Assembly: GCA_038249115.1 (NCBI GenBank)
Contig: JBBRWQ010000038.1
Span: 1-29,058 of the forward strand
Direction: 5' to 3'
DNA: 29,058 nucleotides
From: UBA4719 sp038249115
GTDB taxonomy: Bacteria > Actinomycetota > Actinomycetes > Actinomycetales > Dermatophilaceae
Of this stretch, positions 23,468-29,058 are shown one piece after another. A program made the position numbers and the translations under genes. The notes under the pieces were generated by a model, which ran no database searches, was not told the DNA's origin, and saw nothing but the letters and a program-made list of their open reading frames with translations. The first letter of the stretch is position 1, and the number at the start of each line of letters is the position of its first letter.

Positions 23468-23527
23468 TACGGCTCCTTAGTGGGTACGGCCTGCTCCTTG
23501 GTGGGTTACGGCCTGCTCCTCGGTGGG
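23468..23527 (-). repeat. Tandem repeats spanning the cphB end and the cphA ribosome-binding site
   Basis: On the plus strand the unit TACGGCCTGCTCCTTGGTGGG occurs at 23485-23505 and, with one change, at 23507-23527; a shortened form lacking four bases lies at 23468-23484. Read on the minus strand each unit carries a Shine-Dalgarno-like core, GAGGAG, AAGGAG and AAGGAG, the last being the site used by cphA. One extra base at 23506 shifts frame between copies, so cphB reads them as different peptides and ends in TAA at 23479-23477. Confidence 0.88.
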
Positions 23528-24442
23528 TACGGCTTGGTGCACTCCTGCCGGCGTCTCCGAATCTTCGGCAGCTCCGTCGTCACCCGAGTCGCCACGCGCC
23601 TTTGCCGCCGCCTTGACGATCGCATCTGGGTGCTTCTCCACGAAACCGGTCAGCGCTGCCGTCTGCAGGTCAAACGTGGCGCCGGCCGGCAGTGAGTGCA
23701 CCACCGCGCCGGAAACCAGCAGGGGGGCCAGCCGGCTGGCTTCGGAGATATCACTGACAGCTGATCGGCCATCGACGATGAAGATGGCGCCGGAGCCCAA
23801 GACTGTCAGCATACGGCCATCGCTGATCTGGGCAGCGGTGTCCTCGTCGATGCCCATCCCGAGCAGGTCGGGGGAACCGGCCACCTGTGACATGAGGCGG
23901 CCGTAGCGGGATCGTTGGTGGAAGTGCTGGTCGACGATGACGCCCGGCAGCAGGCCCAGCCCGGAGGTGAGCCGGCCCGCACGCTGGCGCGGAGTCGCTC
24001 CGTCAGCTCCCAGGGAAATCATGAACCTGCTCATGATGGAGGCGCCCGCGGACGTACCGGCAACGACCGCGCCGCGAAGGTGCGCCCTCGTGATCGCTTC
24101 GGCGAGAGGTGTACCGACCAACAGCTGGGCGAGCTTGAGCTGGTTGCCGCCGGTCATGAACACGCCGGTGGCGTTGTCGACCGCCTGTACCAGTGCATCC
24201 TCGGCGGCAGCCGAACGCGAGGGCGGGTCGACAGCAATGACCTCGCGTGCGCCGAACCGGCTGAAGATGGCGGTGTACGTCTCGACCGCATCCGAGGGGA
24301 AGGATGAGGCCGTCGGGATGACCACGATCCTGGCCCTCTTACCACCCGCCAGCCGGACAAAGCGGCGCAGGACAGTTGAGCGCCCCACCTTGTCCTCCGC
24401 CCCGCCGATGATGAGCAGTGAGGTATGCACGATGCGGGCCAT
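23477..24442 (-). CDS. cphB: Cyanophycinase
   Basis: The protein is 321 residues, longer than the usual 270-290 because of its tail. It is a serine peptidase of family S51 that cuts cyanophycin into beta-Asp-Arg dipeptides. The nucleophile is Ser131 in AGTSAGASIM, with His173 in IVDQHFHQR and Glu200 in GIDEDTA completing the triad expected from Synechocystis CphB. MTGGNQLKLAQLL at 96-108 is also conserved. After about residue 280 comes a low-complexity acidic tail, whose last part comes from the tandem repeat. There is no signal peptide, so it acts on intracellular granules. It lies between serB (16 bases upstream) and cphA (10 bases downstream). A TAGGCT box six bases before ATG suggests its own leaderless promoter. 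Confidence 0.95.
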   Translation of the reverse strand: MARIVHTSLLIIGGAEDKVGRSTVLRRFVRLAGGKRARIVVIPTASSFPSDAVETYTAIFSRFGAREVIAVDPPSRSAAAEDALVQAVDNATGVFMTGGNQLKLAQLLVGTPLAEAITRAHLRGAVVAGTSAGASIMSRFMISLGADGATPRQRAGRLTSGLGLLPGVIVDQHFHQRSRYGRLMSQVAGSPDLLGMGIDEDTAAQISDGRMLTVLGSGAIFIVDGRSAVSDISEASRLAPLLVSGAVVHSLPAGATFDLQTAALTGFVEKHPDAIVKAAAKARGDSGDDGAAEDSETPAGVHQAVPTEEQAVTHQGAGRTH

Positions 24443-24448
24443 TGCGAC

Positions 24449-24454
24449 AGCCTA
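24449..24454 (-). promoter_or_regulatory. Candidate -10 box for cphB
   Basis: On the minus strand TAGGCT is followed by six bases and the cphB ATG at 24442, in the 16-base gap after serB. AGGAG-like bases of CTCCTAGG are on the wrong strand to serve as ribosome-binding site. It would allow cphBA expression independent of serB. Confidence 0.5.
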
Positions 24455-24458
24455 GGAG

Positions 24459-25682
24459 TCAGAGGGCGGGCAGCTGCGGAGCCGGCGTCGGCGTGCCGTC
24501 CGCTTCGTCCGCATCCTCGATCTCCTCGCGGGAGATTCCCAGGAGATAGAGAACGGCGTCCAGGTAGGGCACGTTCACGGCGGCGTCGGCCTGCTCGCGC
24601 ACGATCGGCTTGGCGTTGAACGCGATCCCGAGACCGGCGACCGCCAGCATGTCCAGGTCGTTGGCGCCGTCGCCGATCGCCACCGTCCGGGACAGCGGGA
24701 GGTGTTCCTCCGCCGCGAAACGACGCAAGGCATTTGCCTTTCCCTGGCGGTCGACGATCTCGCCCACCAGGCCACCGGTGAGGAGTCCGTCGCGCACCTC
24801 GAGCTGGTTGGCGTGCGCATAGTCGATGCCCAGCTCTTCGGCCAGAGGCCCGACCACCTCGATGAAACCGCCCGAGACCACGGCCACCGTGAAACCGAGT
24901 CGTTTCAGGGTGCGCACGAGGGTGCGCGCGCCAGCCGTGAGCCGGATGTCGGCCCGCACCTCGTCCAGGACGCCCACCGGAAGCCCGGCGAGGGTGGCCA
25001 CTCTCGCGCGCAGGCTCTCGGCGAAGTCGAGCTCACCACGCATGGCGGCGGACGTGACGGCAGCGACCTCGGACTCACTGTCTGCCCGAGCCGCGAGGAG
25101 CTCGATGACCTCGTCCTGAATCAGGGTGGAGTCCACATCCATGACGACCAGTCGGCGACCCCGACGGGCCAGCCCGGCGGGGGCGACAGCGATATCGACG
25201 CCCCTCACGGCCGCTTCCAGCGAGAGCTCGGTGCGCAGAACCGCCAGGTCAGCCCCGGAGATGTCGAACTCCACGGTGGTGACCGGATAGCGCGACAGTC
25301 GCCGGATCCGGTCGATGTTGGCGCCGTGCGCCGCGATGCGTGTGGTGACTGCGGCAACGGCGCTGGCCAGGAGCGGTGAGCCGATGACGACCACAGCCGC
25401 CCGCCCGCCTCGGCGTGGCGCGTTGTCCCCGCTGCCGGACTCAACGGTGACCCGCATGCCCAACGATGTGGCAACGCTCGAGACGACTGCTCGCAGACGA
25501 CTGTCCTGGGGTCCGGCAGACAGCAACAGCGCCAAGGTCAGATGTCCACGGACGACCACCTGCTCGAGATCGAGGACCTCGGCCCCGACGTCTGCGATGG
25601 CATCAAAGAGCGTGCTGGTGACGCCGGGTCGGTCGTCGCCGGAGACGGTGACAAGCAGGGTCTGAGTTGCGGGATCGGTCAC
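24459..25682 (-). CDS. serB: Phosphoserine phosphatase with ACT domains
   Basis: The protein is 407 residues from GTG 25682. Residues 8-80 form an ACT domain (LLVTVSGDDRPGVTSTLF) and 95-168 a second ACT-like domain, as in mycobacterial SerB2. The HAD catalytic domain follows: DVDSTLI at 182-188 (nucleophile Asp182, Asp184), Ser270 in VVSGGF, Lys315 and GDGANDLDML at 337-346. It makes serine from phosphoserine, and ACT domains often confer serine feedback. A 30-residue acidic, Pro-rich tail ends the protein. It starts 9 bases after the LLM gene and is followed by cphB. No serine step is needed for cyanophycin, so the grouping may be simple synteny. Confidence 0.93.
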   Translation of the reverse strand: MTDPATQTLLVTVSGDDRPGVTSTLFDAIADVGAEVLDLEQVVVRGHLTLALLLSAGPQDSRLRAVVSSVATSLGMRVTVESGSGDNAPRRGGRAAVVVIGSPLLASAVAAVTTRIAAHGANIDRIRRLSRYPVTTVEFDISGADLAVLRTELSLEAAVRGVDIAVAPAGLARRGRRLVVMDVDSTLIQDEVIELLAARADSESEVAAVTSAAMRGELDFAESLRARVATLAGLPVGVLDEVRADIRLTAGARTLVRTLKRLGFTVAVVSGGFIEVVGPLAEELGIDYAHANQLEVRDGLLTGGLVGEIVDRQGKANALRRFAAEEHLPLSRTVAIGDGANDLDMLAVAGLGIAFNAKPIVREQADAAVNVPYLDAVLYLLGISREEIEDADEADGTPTPAPQLPAL

Positions 25683-25688
25683 GCGCGA

Positions 25689-25694
25689 AGGTTA
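25689..25694 (-). promoter_or_regulatory. Candidate -10 box for serB
   Basis: On the minus strand TAACCT, whose TAA is the stop codon of the LLM gene, is followed by six bases and the GTG at 25682. There is no Shine-Dalgarno site in the gap. This predicts a start of transcription inside the glgC-cphA gene run. Confidence 0.5.
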
Positions 25695-26483
25695 TCGGTT
25701 CTTATCGTCCCGCCAGGCGACCAGGTCCCGCACGGGGCCGAGGTCGTATCTCGGCCCTCCCAGTCCAACGGTGAACAGCCGCGTGCCCACGGCATACAGG
25801 CTCTCGGCGCTGCTGGCCGGGTCCTTGGCTGACACGCCGGCGGAGCGTTCGATCTCCAGCGGGTCCCGCCCCACCTTCGTGCACCACTCGTCGAGCACTC
25901 CGTGCTTGTGCGCAACCGTCGCGGCGCTGCCGAAGCCGTGCCAGATGTCAGCATGTTCGGCCACGATCCGCAGGGTCTTTCGCTCGCCGCCGCCGCCGAT
26001 CAGGATCGGGATATCGCGGGTGGGAGCCGGGTTGAGCTTCGCCAGGCGGCTCGTGATCAACGGCAGGTCCCGGTCGAGTGCGTCAAGCCGTCCGCCTGCG
26101 GTCCCGAACTCATAGCCGTACTCGTCGTAGTCCTTCTCGAACCAGCCGGACCCGATGCCGAGGATCAGCCGTCCGTCGCTGATGTGGTCGACCGTGCGCG
26201 CCATGTCGGCCAGCAGCTGCGGGTTTCGGTAGGAGTTGCAGGTGACCAGAGCGCCGATCTCGACCTGTTCGGTGGCTTCGGCGAACGCCCCCAACATGGT
26301 CCAGCACTCGAAGTGCATTCCCTCAGGCTCGCCGCTCAACGGGTAGAAGTGATCCCAGTTGAAGACGATGTCGACGCCGATCTCCTCGGCCTCCGCACAC
26401 GCGCGTCGGATGTCGCTGTATGCCGCGTGCTGGGGTTGTAGCTGTACGCCCACTCTCGCCGGACGAGGGTCAGGTGCGGTCAT
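25692..26483 (-). CDS. LLM-class F420-dependent oxidoreductase
   Basis: The protein is 263 residues and has the luciferase-like TIM-barrel fold: VGVQLQPQHAAYSDIRRA at the start, DIVFNWDHFYPL at 38-49, ALVTCNSYRNPQLLADMARTVD at 78-99, then SDGRLILGIGSGWFEKDYDEYG. GWxxxDYxxYG is typical of F420-using members. The substrate is not readable. The ATG overlaps the glgC stop as ATGA and is preceded by AGGAG eight bases upstream, so it is translated from the glgC transcript. A role in glycogen or cyanophycin metabolism is not evident; conserved neighbourhood is the most cautious reading. Confidence 0.85.
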   Translation of the reverse strand: MTAPDPRPARVGVQLQPQHAAYSDIRRACAEAEEIGVDIVFNWDHFYPLSGEPEGMHFECWTMLGAFAEATEQVEIGALVTCNSYRNPQLLADMARTVDHISDGRLILGIGSGWFEKDYDEYGYEFGTAGGRLDALDRDLPLITSRLAKLNPAPTRDIPILIGGGGERKTLRIVAEHADIWHGFGSAATVAHKHGVLDEWCTKVGRDPLEIERSAGVSAKDPASSAESLYAVGTRLFTVGLGGPRYDLGPVRDLVAWRDDKNR

Positions 26484-27733
26484 GGGTGGATCTCCTGGCT
26501 CTTACCGACCACTGTGATTCCTGATTCGGTCACGAGGAAGCCGCGATCCAGGTCGTCCTGGTGGTTGACACCGATGCTGACGCCCGGGGGAACGACGACG
26601 TTCTTGTCGATGATGGCGCGATGGATCCTGGCGTTTCGGCCGACCTGGACGAAGTCGAGCAGGACGCTTTCGGTGATCGTGGCGTAGCTGTGGACCTGGA
26701 CACCAGGGGAGAGCACCGAGTGGGACACGTGTCCACCGCTGATCACCACGCCGGGAGAGACAGCGGAGTCGATGGCCTCACCGACCCTGTCCTTGGAGCC
26801 GAAGACAAACTTTGCCGGCGGGTAGTTGCCGTGGTCGGTGTAGATCGGCCACTCGTAGTTGTAGAGGTTGAACACGGGAGTGACTGCGATGAGGTCCATC
26901 TGGGCGTCGTAGTAGGAGTCGATCGTGCCGACGTCGCGCCAGTAGCCGTGGTCGCGATCGGTTGAGCCGGGGATCAGGTTGTCCTTGACGTCATAGACGT
27001 AGGCCATGCCCCTGCGAACAAAGTCCGGGACGATGTCGCCGCCCATGTCGCGTCTGCTCCCCTCTCGTTCGGCGTCACGGGTGACCGCGTCTATAAGGAC
27101 GTCAGCATCGAAGACGTAGATGCCCATAGAGGCCAGAATCTCGTCGGGTGAGTCCTCGAGACCGGTCGCGTCCGTGGGCTTCTCGAGGAAGGCCGAGATC
27201 TTGTGCGAGCCGCCCGCCTCAACCTCGATGACGCCGAACTGGTCGGCCAGTGCGATGGGCTGCCGGATCGCGGCGACCGTCACGCCGGATCCGTTCTTGA
27301 TGTGTTCCTCGACCATGTGGCTGAAGTCCATGCGATAGACGTGGTCGGCGCCCACCACGACGACGATGTCGGGGTTCTCGTCGTACACGAGGTTCAGGCT
27401 CTGGTAGATCGCGTCGGCGCTGCCCCGGAACCAGCTCTTGTCGATCCGTTGCTGGGCCGGCACCGGTGTCACGTAGTTGCCGAGCATCGTCGACATCCGC
27501 CAGGTCTTGCTGATGTGGCGGTCGAGGCTGTGCGACTTGTACTGGGTGAGAACGACGATCTTGAGGTATCCCGAGTTCACGACGTTACTGAGTGCGAAGT
27601 CGATCAGCCGGTAGATGCCACCGAACGGCACCGCAGGTTTGGCACGGTCCGCGGTCAGGGGCAACAGTCGCTTGCCCTCGCCGCCGGCCAGAACGATTGC
27701 CAGGACCTTCGGGTCGCCACCGTGCTTCCTCAT
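26480..27733 (-). CDS. glgC: Glucose-1-phosphate adenylyltransferase
   Basis: The protein is 417 residues. It makes ADP-glucose from ATP and glucose-1-phosphate, the committed step to glycogen in bacteria. The nucleotidyltransferase motif is AIVLAGGEGKRLLPLT at 12-27, followed by AKPAVPFGG with the regulatory lysine; WFRGSADAIYQ lies in the triphosphate-binding region, VVGADHVYRMD at 125-135 carries the catalytic Asp, and FLEKPTD binds glucose-1-phosphate. The C-terminal 110 residues form the left-handed beta-helix (SGGHVSHSVLSPGVQV, IHRAIIDKNVVVPPG). It is divergent from the glycosyltransferase gene with 60 bases between the starts. Confidence 0.96.
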   Translation of the reverse strand: MRKHGGDPKVLAIVLAGGEGKRLLPLTADRAKPAVPFGGIYRLIDFALSNVVNSGYLKIVVLTQYKSHSLDRHISKTWRMSTMLGNYVTPVPAQQRIDKSWFRGSADAIYQSLNLVYDENPDIVVVVGADHVYRMDFSHMVEEHIKNGSGVTVAAIRQPIALADQFGVIEVEAGGSHKISAFLEKPTDATGLEDSPDEILASMGIYVFDADVLIDAVTRDAEREGSRRDMGGDIVPDFVRRGMAYVYDVKDNLIPGSTDRDHGYWRDVGTIDSYYDAQMDLIAVTPVFNLYNYEWPIYTDHGNYPPAKFVFGSKDRVGEAIDSAVSPGVVISGGHVSHSVLSPGVQVHSYATITESVLLDFVQVGRNARIHRAIIDKNVVVPPGVSIGVNHQDDLDRGFLVTESGITVVGKSQEIHP

Positions 27734-27739
27734 GGGTCG

Positions 27740-27745
27740 ACCCTA
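27740..27745 (-). promoter_or_regulatory. Candidate -10 box for glgC
   Basis: On the minus strand TAGGGT is followed by six bases and the glgC ATG at 27733, with no Shine-Dalgarno site. It is the predicted main promoter of the glgC-LLM gene pair and perhaps of the whole run to cphA. Confidence 0.55.
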
Positions 27746-27780
27746 TGGGTGTGACCGTGTCGCGGCGACCCCCCACGGGC

Positions 27781-27786
27781 TAGCGT
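27781..27786 (+). promoter_or_regulatory. Candidate -10 box for glgA/glgM
   Basis: TAGCGT is followed by seven bases and the GTG at 27794. Together with the glgC box 35 bases away on the other strand it fills most of the 60-base gap, so both promoters share one control region. Confidence 0.55.
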
Positions 27787-27793
27787 TCACACT

Positions 27794-28993
27794 GTGAGAG
27801 TCGACATCCTGAGCAAGGAGTACCCGCCCCAGATCTACGGGGGAGCCGGTGTTCACGTCGCTGAGCTGGTGCGTGCGCTGCGCTCCCGAGGCGATATCGA
27901 TGCGCGCGTTCGCTGCTTTGGGGGGCCACGTGACGAGCCCGGCACCACCGGGTATGTCGATCTGCCACAGCTTTCGTCCGCAAACGCGGCTCTTCAGACG
28001 CTGGGTGTCGACCTGACCATGGCGAGTGACTGCATCGGCGCCGATCTGGTCCACTCCCACACCTGGTACGCCAACATGGGCGGGCATGTGGCCTCGTTGC
28101 TGGCCGGCGTGCCCCATGTCGTCTCTGCCCACAGTCTTGAGCCCATGCGTCCGTGGAAGGCCGAACAGCTCGGCGGTGGCTACGCAGTGTCCTCGTGGGT
28201 CGAGCGGACGGCCTATGAGGCGGCGGCAGCCATCATCGCCGTGAGCGCAGGGATGCGGCTGGACGTTCTGAGCAGCTACCCGTCAGTCGACCCGTCGACG
28301 GTCCACATCGTTCACAACGGCATCGACTCCCAGCTGTGGCAACGGGACTCAAGCGCAGCAGCACTGGACGTGGTGCGAAGGTGCGGCGTTGACCCGAGTC
28401 GTCCGTCGGTCATGTTCGTGGGCCGGATCACCCGTCAGAAGGGGTTGCCCTACCTCTTGCGTGCGGCTGCCCTGCTTCCTCCGGAGGTGCAGCTTGTCCT
28501 TGTCGCCGGGGCGCCGGACACTCCCGAGATCAATGCCGAGGTGGAGGCGCTCATCGGCGAGCTACGCAACGAACGTCATGGCGTCGTGTGGGTTGCCGAG
28601 ATGATGCCGAGGGCCGAGGTGATCGCATTGCTCAGCGCCGCAACGGTTTTCGCCTGTCCTTCGGTCTATGAGCCACTCGGGATCGTCAACCTCGAGGCGA
28701 TGGCGTGCGGGCTGCCGGTCGTGGCGACGGCCACGGGCGGTATCCCCGAGGTCGTCGTTCACGGAGAGACCGGATGGCTGGTTCCGATCGAGCAGGTGAC
28801 CGACGGCAGCGGGATCCCGGTGGACGCAGATCGATTCGTCTCGGACCTGGCGGCCGCGCTCAACGAAGCGCTCTCCGACCCGGTTCGCGCCCGCGCACAC
28901 GGTCAGGCAGGCCGGGAGCGAGCGGTGGAGAGCTTCTCGTGGTCCTCCATCGGCGACCAGACGATGAGGGTCTACGAGTCGGTGCTCGGCTAG
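27794..28993 (+). CDS. glgA: GT4 glycosyltransferase, glycogen synthase/GlgM type
   Basis: The GTG at 27794 gives 399 residues starting MRVDILSKEYPPQIYGGAGVHVAELVRAL. The N-terminal half carries the GGAGVHV acceptor-side motif and HTWYANMGGHVASLL; the C-terminal half carries GRITRQKG and the EX7E pair Glu293-Glu301 in YEPLGIVNLEAMACGLPVV. The family is annotated GlgA, but the short actinobacterial members next to glgC (as in mycobacteria) were shown to be GlgM, which joins ADP-glucose to glucose-1-phosphate to form maltose-1-phosphate. E. coli-type GlgA is near 477 residues, so the length favours GlgM. It would feed the GlgE route to alpha-glucan, but glgE is not in the window. Confidence 0.92.
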   Translation: MRVDILSKEYPPQIYGGAGVHVAELVRALRSRGDIDARVRCFGGPRDEPGTTGYVDLPQLSSANAALQTLGVDLTMASDCIGADLVHSHTWYANMGGHVASLLAGVPHVVSAHSLEPMRPWKAEQLGGGYAVSSWVERTAYEAAAAIIAVSAGMRLDVLSSYPSVDPSTVHIVHNGIDSQLWQRDSSAAALDVVRRCGVDPSRPSVMFVGRITRQKGLPYLLRAAALLPPEVQLVLVAGAPDTPEINAEVEALIGELRNERHGVVWVAEMMPRAEVIALLSAATVFACPSVYEPLGIVNLEAMACGLPVVATATGGIPEVVVHGETGWLVPIEQVTDGSGIPVDADRFVSDLAAALNEALSDPVRARAHGQAGRERAVESFSWSSIGDQTMRVYESVLG

Positions 28994-29058
28994 AGATCGC
29001 CCAGAGGTCGTGTGGCCAGGGCGCAGGCCGACTTCAACTGGGCCGCGGATACAGGCAG
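28990..29058 (-). CDS. Possible 3' end of a minus-strand gene
   Basis: The minus-strand frame ending in TAG at 28992-28990 is open to the window edge for 22 codons and overlaps the glgA stop by four bases, a common arrangement for convergent genes. The peptide ends in CALATRPLGDL. I do not recognise it, and 22 codons are too few to prove coding. Confidence 0.3.
   Translation of the reverse strand: MPVSAAQLKSACALATRPLGDL

Overview
This is a gene-dense, high-GC window with many GTG starts. Its gene set points to an actinobacterium: a SUF operon built around SufU and SufT, an acVLRF1 protein, a DUF3099 protein, an LLM-class F420 enzyme, fabG next to an InhA-like fabI, and a short GlgM-type 'GlgA'. 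From memory, the order suf operon ... ABC-F/enoyl-CoA hydratase ... fabG-fabI resembles the Rv1461-Rv1484 stretch of Mycobacterium tuberculosis. A member of the Dermatophilaceae/Intrasporangiaceae (Tetrasphaera/Janibacter-like) is my guess for the source, from gene content only. There is no sign of phage, insertion sequence, CRISPR, tRNA or rRNA, and no gap without a gene exceeds about 165 bases.

Layout. 1-4675 (+): 3' end of sufB, then sufD, a Rieske ferredoxin, sufC, sufS, sufU and sufT, mostly joined by 1-4 base overlaps; this is the iron-sulfur cluster assembly operon. 4790-7255 (+): CBS-domain protein, SLC13/ArsB-NhaD permease and acVLRF1 peptidyl-tRNA hydrolase. 7279-7905 (-): HAD phosphatase. 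8071-12474 (+): ABC-F ATPase, enoyl-CoA hydratase-like protein and ABC exporter. 12491-14182 (-): atypical SDR and SURF1. 14214-15236 (+): moaA. 15282-15874 (-): DUF3099 membrane protein and a small Cys/His protein. 16035-20550 (+): fabG, fabI, a CphA-like Mur ligase fused to a TPR domain, and a lone CoA-transferase alpha subunit. 20608-27733 (-): glgC, an LLM oxidoreductase, serB, cphB (cyanophycinase) and cphA (cyanophycin synthetase), in that order of transcription. 27794-28993 (+): glgA/glgM, divergent from glgC. A possible gene end on the minus strand closes the window.

The most interesting part is 17555-28993, a storage-polymer neighbourhood. Enzymes for making and degrading cyanophycin (nitrogen store) lie in the same gene run as ADP-glucose pyrophosphorylase (carbon store). 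They converge on a second ligase that has a CphA-like N-domain and a complete Mur-ligase domain but no ATP-grasp domain, and that carries a C-terminal TPR module. I see this second ligase, coupled by ATGA to the CoA-transferase subunit, as the best candidate for something undescribed.

A second window-wide pattern is that nine genes (HAD, echA, SURF1, moaA, DUF3099, cphB, serB, glgC, glgA) have a TAnnnT hexamer exactly 6 or 7 bases before the start codon and mostly no Shine-Dalgarno sequence. This is the layout expected of leaderless mRNAs. It predicts separate promoters for serB and cphB inside the storage gene run.
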